DNA of 49,064 bases from an uncultured Collinsella sp. (GCA_900756945.1 CAAELZ010000026.1:1-49064); one strand, 5' to 3'. Shown: positions 7,544-16,296, numbered from the stretch's first letter. Translations and numbers: made by a program. The notes: generated from the letters alone by a model not told the origin.

Positions 7544-8971
7544 TTAGGCCTCCATCTCGGCAAGCTCCTCCTTGGAGAAGCCGGAGACAAAGACGACGGC
7601 AGCGGCGATGACAAAGGAGATTGCCATACCGACGATAGCCCAGACGGTGTTCATCTGGCCACCCTGCAGGTAGTTGGTGAAGACCAGGAAGTTGGAGGCA
7701 CCGCCTGCGAGGTAATAGGTGACGCCCATGAGGCCCGAGAACACAGCGCCGATGGCACCGCCGATGAACATGCCGAACATGGTGCGACGGAAGCGCATGA
7801 GGATACCGAAGAGCGCGGGCTCGGTGACGCCGCCGGCGATAGCGGAGATGACGTAGCCGATGGCGAGGGACTTCTCGTCGGGGTTCTTCATCTTGAGGAA
7901 GGCACCGAAGGCGCAGCCCCAGACAGCGGCCATAGCGCAGTTGGTGGAAACGAAGACGAAGGGATCGTAACCGGCAGCGATGATCTGAACCTGGGCGAGC
8001 AGGATGACGGGCATGTGCATGCCGCAGACCACGAAGAGCTGCCAGAAGGCGCCGAGGACGGCCATGACGATCAGAATACCGATGCCGCCAAGATCAGCAA
8101 GGCCGAAGAGCGCGTTAGCGATCAGCGTACCGATCTCGTTGCCGATGGGGGCGAGGACGATGAAGGCGATGGGGATGGTAACGATCATGGTGCAGAACGG
8201 CGTGAAGACCGTGGAGAGCACGTCGGGCATGACCTTCTTAAAGAACTTCTCGACGAAGTAGAGGACAGGCACCGAAAGGATAATCGGCAGGACGGACTGC
8301 TGATAGTTGGCAGCGGCGATCTGAATGCCGTAGACGGAGATGATTCCGCCGCCATCCTGGGTCGCGACACTCACGACGGACGGGGCCATGAGGGCACCGC
8401 CGAGGAGCATGCCCAGAACCGGGGAGGCGCCGAGCTTCTTAGCGGCGGCATAGCCCAGGTAGATGGGGATAAAGGTGAACGTGGCCTCGTACAGGGTGGT
8501 GTAGAGGAACGTGTAGGTCGGATCGGTGTCAGAGAGAACGCCGAGCATGGTGGGACCGAGGACCGCAGCGATGGTGCGGAACAGACCGCCGGCCATGAGC
8601 AGCGGGATCAGCTGGGTCATGGAGCCCGACAGATAGTCGAGGATGATGTTCGGCAGGTTCTTGAGCTCGAACTTCTCCTTGGGAGCATCGAGGTTCTCGT
8701 CGACCGCGGCACCCTGCTTGACGCCGGACATGGCGACGAACTCGGCGAGCACCTTGGGCACGTTCTGGCCGATGATGACCTGGAGCTGGCTGCCGGCGAA
8801 CTGGCAACCCAGAACACCCTTGACCTTCTTGATCTTCTCCACGTCGGCCTTGTTGTTGTCCTTGAGCGTCAGACGCAGACGCGTCATGCAGTTGGTGGCG
8901 ACGGAAACATTCTCCGCACCGCCCACGAGCTCGAGGACATCGGTGGCAATCTGCTTGTTATCTACTGCCAT
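7544..8971 (-). CDS. PTS transporter EIIBC, glucose/beta-glucoside superfamily (no EIIA domain)
   Basis: This 475-residue sugar phosphotransferase permease is divided into EIIB (about 1-85) and EIIC (about 105-465). The EIIB phosphorylation cysteine is Cys28 in ATNCMTRLRLTL. EIIC contains about ten membrane segments and the family GITEP-like motif as GGVTEPALFGI. No C-terminal EIIA follows, so it must borrow EIIA from another protein, as MurP, TreB and SacP do. It would import and phosphorylate a beta-glucoside-type sugar. ATG at 8971 is preferred, with GGGGAGGGG upstream; an in-frame ATG at 8986 lies before that site. An apiosidase-like protein is downstream and an esterase is divergent. The 490-bp upstream region carries several TAAAC...GTTTA words suggesting LacI-type control. 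Confidence 0.9.
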   Translation of the reverse strand: MAVDNKQIATDVLELVGGAENVSVATNCMTRLRLTLKDNNKADVEKIKKVKGVLGCQFAGSQLQVIIGQNVPKVLAEFVAMSGVKQGAAVDENLDAPKEKFELKNLPNIILDYLSGSMTQLIPLLMAGGLFRTIAAVLGPTMLGVLSDTDPTYTFLYTTLYEATFTFIPIYLGYAAAKKLGASPVLGMLLGGALMAPSVVSVATQDGGGIISVYGIQIAAANYQQSVLPIILSVPVLYFVEKFFKKVMPDVLSTVFTPFCTMIVTIPIAFIVLAPIGNEIGTLIANALFGLADLGGIGILIVMAVLGAFWQLFVVCGMHMPVILLAQVQIIAAGYDPFVFVSTNCAMAAVWGCAFGAFLKMKNPDEKSLAIGYVISAIAGGVTEPALFGILMRFRRTMFGMFIGGAIGAVFSGLMGVTYYLAGGASNFLVFTNYLQGGQMNTVWAIVGMAISFVIAAAVVFVSGFSKEELAEMEA

Positions 8972-9077
8972 GGGACCCCTCCCCATATCATCGTGTGCCT
9001 ACTCGTTTGGGCGTAGGCACGCCTTTGGCTCGGCGACTATAACCCCTTACGGCCACCGAACCCTTGGATACGCTGTC

Positions 9078-9094
9078 GTAAACAATGTGTTTAC
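9078..9094. promoter_or_regulatory. Operator-like inverted repeat
   Basis: GTAAACAATGTGTTTAC has perfect 6-bp arms with a 5-nt spacer and continues into CTGAACGTTTAC. The TGTTTACTGAAC portion recurs, with small changes, upstream of the isomerase gene at about 33276-33330. Confidence 0.65.
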
Positions 9095-9315
9095 TGAACG
9101 TTTACGGACTTTAGTTTACACGGAACGTCTAATTTGTGGCAATTATGCCGTCTGTAGTCCGGTGAACGGTAGGAAATCGGGAGTGAACGTACTTGAACGG
9201 TAAGGGATTGTCTATTTGATGCTCTGCTGCTAAATGCCTATTTACGTGGTCTTTTAATTTGGTAAACACCTCTATTCTTTGTTGACCCATCAACAAAAGC
9301 CCTGCTAAATGGTGA

Positions 9316-9329
9316 TAAACGAATGTTTA
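9316..9329. promoter_or_regulatory. Operator-like inverted repeat
   Basis: TAAACGAATGTTTA has 5-bp arms with a 4-nt spacer, followed by GTAA as in other copies of the motif. Confidence 0.6.
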
Positions 9330-9399
9330 GTAATTTGTTGAGTGTTCATTTTGACCGTTTACCGAGTTCATCTGCCTGTTCTGTAGCTCTGCATTAAAC

Positions 9400-9411
9400 T
9401 AAACATGTTTA
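9400..9411. promoter_or_regulatory. Operator-like palindrome near esterase start
   Basis: TAAACATGTTTA is a perfect 12-bp palindrome about 50 bp before the esterase start, well placed to block transcription initiation or elongation. Confidence 0.6.
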
Positions 9412-9461
9412 AGTTGTATTGCCGCTGATGTTTACCACTCGCGGCGCAGAGGAGGCAGCTC

Positions 9462-10799
9462 ATGGAACTCAAATCGTGCACCTACGCAACCGTCACCACG
9501 CTGGGAGACTTTGGCCCCTGGATCAGCAAAGTCGTGCTCGACCTGCCGTGCACCGTTCGCGCCAACGATATCGATGCGCGCACCTTCCATATATATGTAG
9601 AGCGCCATGAACGCACGGGCGAGATCCTGATGCGCAAAGAGCGCGGCGCCGACCACGCCGCACCTTCCGTAGGCTATGTCGACGTCCTCGCCGCATATCC
9701 GTGCGACGAGAACGGACGTAAGCTCGCCGTGGGCACCCATGTGGCGCTCGAGGTCGCCGAGCAGCGCCTGACTAAAAAGATCGAAGGCGGCGTCATGGGC
9801 TCGCGCATGCTCGATGACCAGCTGCGCATCACACAGCTCGCGGCCCTTCCCGGCAACGATGGTGACGACCCCACCTGCGGCCTGGTCTTTAGCACCTGCC
9901 GTGGTGACATCTGCCCCGCGCTCAAAGGCTGGAGCAACGCCACGCAAAAGACCGCCGTCGACGGCATCGCGCTCGAATACGGCTTCTTTGAGCCCAGCTT
10001 TAAAGCCGAGGACTCGGCATGCTTCAACCCCTTTGCGCCCGAGGCGACGGTCGTGCCCCAAAAGGCGCCGCTCGTGGTGTATCTGCACGGCGCCGGCGAG
10101 GGCAAGGGCGCCACGCAGGGCGAAGGCGCCACGCGCGCCTATATCGGCAACCGCGTGACGGCCATTAGCCAGGCGCAGATCCAGCGCTACTTTGGCGGCT
10201 TTGCCTGGGTGCTCGTGCCGCAGTCGCCCACGTTTTGGATGGACAACGGCGTCGAGCAGCTTGGCCACTCCAACCAGAGCATCTACTCCCCCGTGCTCAA
10301 GGCACTTATCGATGAGTTTGTCGCCGAGCATGCCGACCGCATCGACACCGACCGCATCGTGGTCGCCGGCCTTTCCAACGGTGGCTTTATGACCCTGCGC
10401 CTGTGCGCCGACTACCCCGATTTCTTCGCCGCCGGCCTTCCCTGCTGCGCCCCGTGGTACAACGCCACGGACGAGGACGTAGCCGCGCTCGCCAAGACGC
10501 CGCTGTGGTTTACGCACTCCAAGGGCGACGAGCTCGTGCACCCGCAACAGACCGTGCTGCCGCTGTTCGCGCGCCTGCGCGGTGCCGGCGCCAACGTGCA
10601 TCTCACCTACTTTAGCCATGTCGAGGACCTGACCGGCGTGTATCGCGAGGCCGACGGCTCGGCCAAGAAGACGTTCAATCATGGCGTGTGGATCCACCAA
10701 TTCAACGACCTGTGTTATCAAGACTTCGACGGGTGCAACGTACTCATCGACGGCGAGCCGGTGGGCTGCTGGGAGTGGTCGGCCAGGGTCGACCGCTAA
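9462..10799 (+). CDS. Alpha/beta hydrolase, esterase / prolyl-oligopeptidase-like
   Basis: This 445-residue protein lacks a signal peptide. Residues 1-195 form a beta-rich N-terminal domain and residues 200-440 an alpha/beta-hydrolase domain. The oxyanion motif is LVVYLHGAGEG (about 205-213), the nucleophile elbow is AGLSNGGF with Ser305, and a C-terminal HSKGDELVHPQQT region offers an acid. Candidate histidines follow in FSHVEDL and FNHGVW. Such enzymes are often called phospholipase/carboxylesterase or feruloyl-esterase-like; the substrate is unknown. It starts a plus-strand unit divergent from the PTS/apiosidase-like genes and shares their operator-rich control region, so a role in removing acyl groups from an imported glycoside is plausible. 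GAGGAGG precedes the start. Confidence 0.82.
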   Translation: MELKSCTYATVTTLGDFGPWISKVVLDLPCTVRANDIDARTFHIYVERHERTGEILMRKERGADHAAPSVGYVDVLAAYPCDENGRKLAVGTHVALEVAEQRLTKKIEGGVMGSRMLDDQLRITQLAALPGNDGDDPTCGLVFSTCRGDICPALKGWSNATQKTAVDGIALEYGFFEPSFKAEDSACFNPFAPEATVVPQKAPLVVYLHGAGEGKGATQGEGATRAYIGNRVTAISQAQIQRYFGGFAWVLVPQSPTFWMDNGVEQLGHSNQSIYSPVLKALIDEFVAEHADRIDTDRIVVAGLSNGGFMTLRLCADYPDFFAAGLPCCAPWYNATDEDVAALAKTPLWFTHSKGDELVHPQQTVLPLFARLRGAGANVHLTYFSHVEDLTGVYREADGSAKKTFNHGVWIHQFNDLCYQDFDGCNVLIDGEPVGCWEWSARVDR

Positions 10800-10810
10800 G
10801 CCCTCCCATC

Positions 10811-10933
10811 GCGGGGACCGGGGTTTAGTCTTGCAAACGTCCTCGGGCATGCATGGGCTGGCGCTTTGCGCTTCGCGCTGCGCCTGCCCATGCCCCCTGC
10901 GGAATGTTCGCAAGACTAAACCCCGGTCTCCGC
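10811..10933. repeat. Long inverted-repeat hairpin (REP-like)
   Basis: Outer 24-bp arms at 10811-10834 and 10910-10933 pair with a single mismatch (core GGGGTTTAGTCTTGC). Inner arms around 10845-10892 (GGGCATG... and ...GCGCCTGCCCATGCCC) extend the foldback to a 123-nt structure. It follows the esterase stop and could terminate transcription, but its length and lack of a T-run suggest a dispersed palindromic element. Confidence 0.8.
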
Positions 10934-11061
10934 TGCGTTGACGTTGCTGTGACCCTGGCCGGCCGCTTCTAGCGGGCCGCCGGGTCGGTGGCGATGGGGG
11001 CATGGGTCCCGTCTTGCCTTGCGCGTAACTGGCTGAATTGATTTTGATTGGAGCTGTTCCT

Positions 11062-12573
11062 ATGTCCCAGAAGTTGACTCGGGTGATTGTTACCACTGAT
11101 ATGGAAGTCGATGACATGAACTCTCTCGTTCATTTGGCTCTGTATCTCAACTTGCTTGATGTTCAGGCTGTGGTGTATACGGCTTCGCAGTATCACTTTC
11201 TTGGGGATGGGGTTCATACGCTCGGTGAGGTGAATTCGCATTGGCGGACCAAAGGGCGGCGCTCTTATGAGTGGGCTGTTGTGCCTCATGAGCCCGATCC
11301 GCTAGCCGGCGAGCTTCGTGAGTATCGGCCGTTTCCCGAGCATTGGATTGAGAGTCTCTGGAGTAATGAATATGCCCAGGCTTGGCCGCAGTTGCAAGCA
11401 AATGCGGCCGCTGCCGGTGAGCCGCCGTTTCCCACGCCCGCCCAGATGATCGAGCGCACCTTTGTGGGAAATGTTGCCTTTGAGGGTGATGTGACTGAGG
11501 AAACTGAGGGGTCTCGCATAATTGCGCAGGCGATTCTGGATGATGATCCGCGTACGTTATGGCTGCTCAGCTGGGGTGGTATGAATACGATCGTTCGCGC
11601 CCTCATGAGTATTGCCGAGCGTTATCGCGCCACACCCGAGTGGCCCGCCGTACAGCAGCGGGTCTATCAGAAGGTGCGCGTGATGGGCGTTGCCGATGGC
11701 GTGGGACAGGACAACTCGTGGCTCGACCATGGGCGCGAGCTCTTTCCCGAGCTCATCTTTTGGCGTACGCCCTATATGTATGGCAACTATTTCGACGCCA
11801 AAACAGCTCAGCCCGATACGCTGCCGCTGTTTAAGGCTCCTTGGCCCAAGCAGAATCTCACGCAGGGCAACGGCCCCCTCATGGCACGCTATATGCTCTA
11901 TGGCGATGGTAAGGTCTACGAAAACGAGCCTGAGCGCTTTCAGTTTGGCAAGCATGCCCGTCTGGATTGGGGCCTGGAAGGCATGCCCGCGATGCAGTTT
12001 GAGCGCGGCGATTTTATGGCCGAAGGCGACAGCATGACCTATATTCCGCTGCTGCCGTTTGGCCTGCGCGGTATCGACGACCGCGGCTTCGATACGCTGC
12101 TGGGACGCATGTTTTTTGATGGGCATCCCGATGCGAACGCGCCCGCCGGTTTTGCCTCCATCGGCACGCCCGCAGACGACAATCTCAATCCCTATCTGCG
12201 TGCCTATCAGGAAGACTTTGCCGCCCGCGCGCAATGGTGTGCCCATGATCCGGCAGCCTGCTCGCATCCGGCGCATGTTGTCGAGGTCACGGCCGACCGC
12301 AGCGCCGCAGCCGGCGAGCGCATCGACCTTGCGGCGACCATCGTCGACCCCGACGGCAGGGGCTTCGATGCGCATTGGGATGTCGCCGTGGACCCGTCGA
12401 GCTATGCAGGCGCCCAGGATCTGTCGCTGTGGCAAGAATGCACGGTAGACACCGCTTTCATCGTGCCCGCCGACGCGCGGCCCGGCGACCGCCTTGTGCT
12501 CACCCTTACCGTGCAGACGCGCGCCGAGCGCCCCTGCACCCGCTACGCCCAGGTCGCCGTAACCGTGGCATAG
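11062..12573 (+). CDS. DUF1593 protein, nucleoside-hydrolase-like
   Basis: This 503-residue protein has an N-terminal nucleoside-hydrolase-like domain whose first strand reads VIVTTDMEVDDMNSL, corresponding to the Asp-rich calcium-binding motif of ribohydrolases. A C-terminal beta-sandwich (about residues 400-503: VEVTADRSAAAGERIDLAA) is characteristic of DUF1593 proteins. DUF1593 members are thought to act on glycosides or cellulose-binding-type substrates, but activity is poorly established. The start is placed at ATG 11062 with GGAG about 8 nt upstream; a TTG at 11038 in the same frame lacks support. No signal peptide is seen. The large foldback upstream suggests it is transcribed separately from the esterase. 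The first 500 bp use less GC-rich codons than the rest. Confidence 0.8.
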   Translation: MSQKLTRVIVTTDMEVDDMNSLVHLALYLNLLDVQAVVYTASQYHFLGDGVHTLGEVNSHWRTKGRRSYEWAVVPHEPDPLAGELREYRPFPEHWIESLWSNEYAQAWPQLQANAAAAGEPPFPTPAQMIERTFVGNVAFEGDVTEETEGSRIIAQAILDDDPRTLWLLSWGGMNTIVRALMSIAERYRATPEWPAVQQRVYQKVRVMGVADGVGQDNSWLDHGRELFPELIFWRTPYMYGNYFDAKTAQPDTLPLFKAPWPKQNLTQGNGPLMARYMLYGDGKVYENEPERFQFGKHARLDWGLEGMPAMQFERGDFMAEGDSMTYIPLLPFGLRGIDDRGFDTLLGRMFFDGHPDANAPAGFASIGTPADDNLNPYLRAYQEDFAARAQWCAHDPAACSHPAHVVEVTADRSAAAGERIDLAATIVDPDGRGFDAHWDVAVDPSSYAGAQDLSLWQECTVDTAFIVPADARPGDRLVLTLTVQTRAERPCTRYAQVAVTVA

Positions 12574-12632
12574 CAAGGACGGCGCCCACATTCGGCAGCC
12601 GCCGCATTCGACAAAGAGTGTCCCCAGGCGCC

Positions 12633-12800
12633 AAACGAGCGGGGATTTTTGGACACCCAAATGACGAGAGTGGATAATCTCCCACTTTGAGCCTGCACAC
12701 AGGCCAAAAACGGGAGATTATCCACTCTCATTCTGCGAGCACTCATTGGGGACGTACTTAAATGAGTAGTTTCACTCATTTAAGTACGTCCCCAATGAGT
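12633..12800. repeat. Composite inverted repeat, copy 2
   Basis: The hairpin arms GAGAGTGGATAATCTCCC (about 12666-12683) and 12712-12729 enclose a nested GCCTGCACACAGGC stem. They are followed by a perfect 27-bp inverted repeat at 12741-12767 and 12774-12800 with a 6-nt loop. The upstream 30 nt (aaacgagcgggga...) match copy 3. The rest of the gap to 12921 holds only the ribosome-binding site of the next gene (GGGAGG) and presumably its promoter. Confidence 0.88.
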
Positions 12801-12921
12801 AGGAAAAATGGGCCATGTGTCCCAGTTGTGGAGACTCGTTGAGCCGTCTGGGTATCGTGAAAGGCTGCGCACTCCCCCATCATCAAAAGTGACACACGCT
12901 ACCAGTTGATGGGAGGCAGCC

Positions 12922-13659
12922 ATGGGCTTCTTTGACAAGATGTTCGAGAAGAAAGAGTGCGCGATTTGCGGTACCGAGCTGGGACTTCTAGGTAAGACAA
13001 AAATCAATGAAGGCTACCTGTGCAAAGAGTGCGCCGGCAAGCTCTCCCCCTACTTTCACGGCTATCGCTCCAGCACCGCGGACGATATCCGCGAGCAGAT
13101 CGCCTACCGCGAGGCCAATGCCGAGCGCTTGGCGTCGTTCAACCCCACGCGCACGCTTTCTGCCGGGCGCACCAACATCATGCTCGATGAGGACGCGGGC
13201 CTGCTGATCATCACCTCGCAGAGCCGCTGGCGCGACGCCAATCCCGACATCATCGAGTTCTCGCAGGTACTCGGCTGCGATATGGATATCGACGAGCATC
13301 GCACCGAAATCTATCGCGAGACCAAGGACGGCGAGCGCGAGAGCTACAACCCGCCGCGCTACGACCTGGATTACGACTTTAATCTGACCATTCACGTCAA
13401 CACGCCGTACTTTACCGAGATCAACCTGCGCGTAAACGACTCCACCATCGATCAGCGCGGCTCCATCGAATACCGCGAGGCCAAGCGCCAGGCAACCGAG
13501 GTCCGCGACGCGCTGGTGCAGCTGCGCCAGGAGACGCGCGACAGCGTCGTGGCCGCCAAGGCCCCCAAGACCGCGGTGACCTGCCCCTTCTGCGGAGCCA
13601 CCACCATTCCCGATGCCAGTGGGCGCTGCGAATACTGCGGCGGCGCCATCGGCGCATAG
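12922..13659 (+). CDS. DUF4428 zinc-ribbon protein
   Basis: This 245-residue soluble protein has an N-terminal zinc ribbon (CAICGTELGLLG ... YLCKECAGKL, about residues 13-43) of the DUF4428 type, a central beta-rich domain (60-190), and a second C-terminal ribbon (CPFCGATTIPDASGRCEYCGG). It is the first gene of a four-gene plus-strand set with 24-, 48- and 80-nt spacings. The partners are a second zinc-ribbon membrane protein, an SPFH/virion-core-like protein with zinc ribbons, and a lipoprotein. Shared ribbons suggest a physical complex at the membrane. The molecular function is unknown. The start follows GGGAGG. Confidence 0.8.
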   Translation: MGFFDKMFEKKECAICGTELGLLGKTKINEGYLCKECAGKLSPYFHGYRSSTADDIREQIAYREANAERLASFNPTRTLSAGRTNIMLDEDAGLLIITSQSRWRDANPDIIEFSQVLGCDMDIDEHRTEIYRETKDGERESYNPPRYDLDYDFNLTIHVNTPYFTEINLRVNDSTIDQRGSIEYREAKRQATEVRDALVQLRQETRDSVVAAKAPKTAVTCPFCGATTIPDASGRCEYCGGAIGA

Positions 13660-13683
13660 CCTCCGGCACGGAAAGGACCGATC

Positions 13684-15006
13684 ATGGCCTTCGAGAGCGT
13701 CAACTATCAGTGCCCCGCGTGTGGCGGCCCCCTTCACTTTGCCAGTGCCGAGCAAAAGCTCGTCTGCGACTACTGTGACTCACGCTTTGAAGTCGAAGAA
13801 GTCGAGGCCCTCTATCGCGAGCGCCAGGACAAGGCAGATGCCAAAGCCGATGCCGCAGCCGCAGCTCCCAAACCTGCTGCCGACGATGCCGTGCAGGAGC
13901 TCGCCCAAAACGCCGGCTACATCTGCTCGTCGTGCGGCGCCGAGCTCGTGTCCGACGGCACCGTCGCCGTCACCACCTGCCCGTACTGCGGCAACTCCGC
14001 CGTGGCGCCCGGCCAGCTCTCTGGCGACTTCTCGCCCGACCTGGTGATTCCGTTTAAGCTCGGGCGCGACGACGTCACGGCCGCACTCAAGGAACACTAC
14101 AAGGGCAAGATCTTGCTGCCCAAGAGCTTTGTCACCGGCAACCACATCGACGAGGTCCAAGGTGTCTACGTGCCGTTTTGGCTCTACGGCGCCCGCGTTG
14201 ACGGCGAAGTGTACTTTGACGCGACCAACGAGACCGTGACCGAGGAATCCGACCGCACCGTCACGACCACCGACCACTACGATGCCTATCGCAAGGGCAA
14301 TATCTCGTTTAAGCGCGTGCCCGTCGACGGATCGTCCAAGATGCCCGACGGCCACATGGACGCCATCGAGCCGTTTGACTACGACGCGCTGCGTCCGTTC
14401 TCGGTCGCATATATGCCCGGCTACATCGCCAACCGTTACGACGAGGACTGCGAGACCTGCAAGGCGCGCGCCGAGCGCCGTATGGAAGAAAGCACGATCT
14501 CGGCCCTGCGCGAGACTGTCGTCGACGAATACGACGATGCCACGGTCGAAAGCAAGCAGCTCGACTACACCTGGGAAGACAGCGACTACGCCCTGTTCCC
14601 CGTCTGGATGCTCTCCACCTCGTGGAACGGCAAGAGCTACCTGTTTGCCATGAACGGCCAGACCGGCCGCTTGGTCGGCGAGCTCCCCTGCTCCAAGCCC
14701 AAGCTCGCTATTGCCTCGGTGCTGTTCTTTGTGATCGGATTTATCCTCTCCCAGATTCTCTTTATGGGTGAGAACGCCTTCGATCCGGATTACCTCGCCT
14801 TTGATATCGAGGGCATCCTCATCAACATCGTCGCGCCGCTGATCATCGTGATTATCGGAGACGTGCTACTGGTAGGCCAGCTCAAGACGGCCAACGAGGC
14901 CACCCACGCCGACGAGTACTGCGGCGAGCTCGACCTGACCGAGAAGCACGACACCTTCAACCACACCGAGACCACCGTTGTCATGAAAGACGACAAGGAC
15001 GACTAA
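13684..15006 (+). CDS. TFIIB-type zinc-ribbon membrane protein (YdjG-like)
   Basis: This 440-residue protein has a zinc ribbon at the N terminus (Cys10, Cys13, Cys28, Cys31 in YQCPACGG and LVCDYCDS) and a second ribbon near residues 79-101 (CSSCGAEL, TTCPYCGNS). A long soluble domain is followed by two hydrophobic helices near 345-395 (SVLFFVIGFILSQILF and IVAPLIIVIIGDVLLV). The architecture resembles Bacillus subtilis YdjG, which works with YdjH and YdjI to place PspA at the membrane during envelope stress. No pspA gene is present here. The mid-region CETCKARAERR adds further cysteines. It lies between the DUF4428 and SPFH genes, most likely in one operon. Homology to YdjG is by recognition and unverified. 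Confidence 0.78.
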   Translation: MAFESVNYQCPACGGPLHFASAEQKLVCDYCDSRFEVEEVEALYRERQDKADAKADAAAAAPKPAADDAVQELAQNAGYICSSCGAELVSDGTVAVTTCPYCGNSAVAPGQLSGDFSPDLVIPFKLGRDDVTAALKEHYKGKILLPKSFVTGNHIDEVQGVYVPFWLYGARVDGEVYFDATNETVTEESDRTVTTTDHYDAYRKGNISFKRVPVDGSSKMPDGHMDAIEPFDYDALRPFSVAYMPGYIANRYDEDCETCKARAERRMEESTISALRETVVDEYDDATVESKQLDYTWEDSDYALFPVWMLSTSWNGKSYLFAMNGQTGRLVGELPCSKPKLAIASVLFFVIGFILSQILFMGENAFDPDYLAFDIEGILINIVAPLIIVIIGDVLLVGQLKTANEATHADEYCGELDLTEKHDTFNHTETTVVMKDDKDD

Positions 15007-15054
15007 GCAATCCGACCAATACCACCCGGCCTTTGACGAGAAAGGAAGATCACC

Positions 15055-16296
15055 ATGGGACTCTTGAAAGCTGGATTGGGTGCTGCCGGCGGCGTCATGG
15101 CCGACCAGTGGAAGGAATTTATCTATTGCGAATCGATGCCTGCTGACGTCTTGGCCTGCAAGGGCAGCAAACGCACCGGTGGCCGCAGCTCCAACACGCG
15201 CGGCGAGGACAACGTCATCTCCAACGGCTCCGTCATCGCCGTCAACGACGGCCAGGGCATGCTCGTGGTGCAAAACGGCAAGATCATCGAAGTCGCACTG
15301 GAGCCCGGTGAGTTCGTCTTCGATACCGGCAGCGAGCCGAGCGTCTTTAGCGGCAACCTGGGCGATTCCATCAAGGAGACCTTCGCCAATATCGGCAGCC
15401 GCTTTACCTTTGGCGGCGACGCGGGCAAGGACCAGCGCGTCTACTTCATCAACACCAAGGAGATCATCGGCAACAAGTACGGCACCGCCTCGCCCGTGCC
15501 CTTCCGCGTGGTCGATAACAACATTGGCCTGGACGTTGACATCTCCGTGCGCTGCAACGGCGAGTACTCGTACCGCATCACCAACCCGCTGCTGTTCTAC
15601 ACCAACGTGTGCGGCAACGTGACCGATAGCTACACGCGCGACAAGATCGACAGCCAGCTTAAGTCCGAGCTGCTCACCGCCCTGCAGCCCGCCTTTGCCA
15701 AGATCTCGGAAATGGGCATCCGCTACAGCGCCATCCCCGGCCACACCACCGAGCTCGCCCGCGCGCTCAACGAGGTCCTCTCTGCCGACTGGCGTGACCT
15801 GCGCGGCGTCGAGATCGTGAGCTTTGGCGTCAACTCCATCGCTGCCTCGCAAGAGGACGAGCAGATGATCAAGGACCTGCAGAAAGCCGCCGTCATGCGC
15901 GATCCCACTATGGCGGCAGCCAACATTGCCAGCGCCCAGAGCGACGCAATGCGCGCGGCAGCCGCCAATCCCAACGGCGCGATGGCAGGCTTTATGGGCA
16001 TGGGCATGGCAGGTGGCATGGGCGGCATGAACGCCAGCCAGCTGTTCGCCGCCGGCCAAGCACAGCAGCAGGCCGCCCCGCAGCCGGCTCCGGCACCCGC
16101 TCCCGCACCGGCTCCCGCCGCTGCTCCCGCGGCCGGCACATGGACCTGCAGCTGCGGCGCCACCAACACCGGCAAGTTCTGCTCCGAGTGTGGCAGTCCC
16201 GCACCCGCCCCGGCACCGGCCAAGTGGTTCTGCCCCAACTGCGGCAGCGAAAACGGCGGCAAGTTCTGCAGCAACTGCGGAACGCCCAGGCCCTAG
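15055..16296 (+). CDS. SPFH / virion-core-like protein with C-terminal zinc ribbons (YdjI-like)
   Basis: This 413-residue protein starts with a glycine/alanine-rich amphipathic segment (GLLKAGLGAAGGVMADQWKE) and an SPFH (band 7) domain (about 20-270), with SVIAVNDGQGMLVVQNGKI and FEVKF-like strands. It continues with a Gly/Met-rich stretch, an Ala/Pro-rich linker (about 340-365), and two tandem zinc ribbons (WTCSCGATNTGKFCSECGS, WFCPNCGSENGGKFCSNCG). This is the arrangement of proteins annotated as virion core protein, such as YdjI. SPFH proteins oligomerise on membrane microdomains. The operon with a YdjG-like ribbon protein supports a membrane-surveillance or scaffold role. The missing PspA leaves the effector unknown. 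Confidence 0.85.
   Translation: MGLLKAGLGAAGGVMADQWKEFIYCESMPADVLACKGSKRTGGRSSNTRGEDNVISNGSVIAVNDGQGMLVVQNGKIIEVALEPGEFVFDTGSEPSVFSGNLGDSIKETFANIGSRFTFGGDAGKDQRVYFINTKEIIGNKYGTASPVPFRVVDNNIGLDVDISVRCNGEYSYRITNPLLFYTNVCGNVTDSYTRDKIDSQLKSELLTALQPAFAKISEMGIRYSAIPGHTTELARALNEVLSADWRDLRGVEIVSFGVNSIAASQEDEQMIKDLQKAAVMRDPTMAAANIASAQSDAMRAAAANPNGAMAGFMGMGMAGGMGGMNASQLFAAGQAQQQAAPQPAPAPAPAPAPAAAPAAGTWTCSCGATNTGKFCSECGSPAPAPAPAKWFCPNCGSENGGKFCSNCGTPRP

Larger units (their letters stand above)
8972..9461. promoter_or_regulatory. Divergent control region, AT-rich, with multiple operator-like sites
   Basis: This 490-bp gap separates the minus-strand EIIBC from the plus-strand esterase. It is clearly more AT-rich than its flanks and repeats the words GTTTAC, GTAAAC and TAAAC/GTTTA at 9078, 9098, 9113, 9261, 9316, 9357, 9400 and 9430. 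Similar words flank the LacI gene at 33508-34518. No gene was recognised in it. GAGGAGG before 9462 is the esterase ribosome-binding site. Confidence 0.7.

Noticed and set aside
7538..9016. A 492-codon plus-strand open frame opposite the EIIBC gene
   Set aside because: Highly acidic, repetitive composition with no domain, and it exactly mirrors a clear PTS permease.
9432..11117. A 561-codon minus-strand frame spanning the esterase and the long hairpin
   Set aside because: Runs through an inverted repeat and antisense to a hydrolase with an intact GLSNGG motif; composition is not protein-like.
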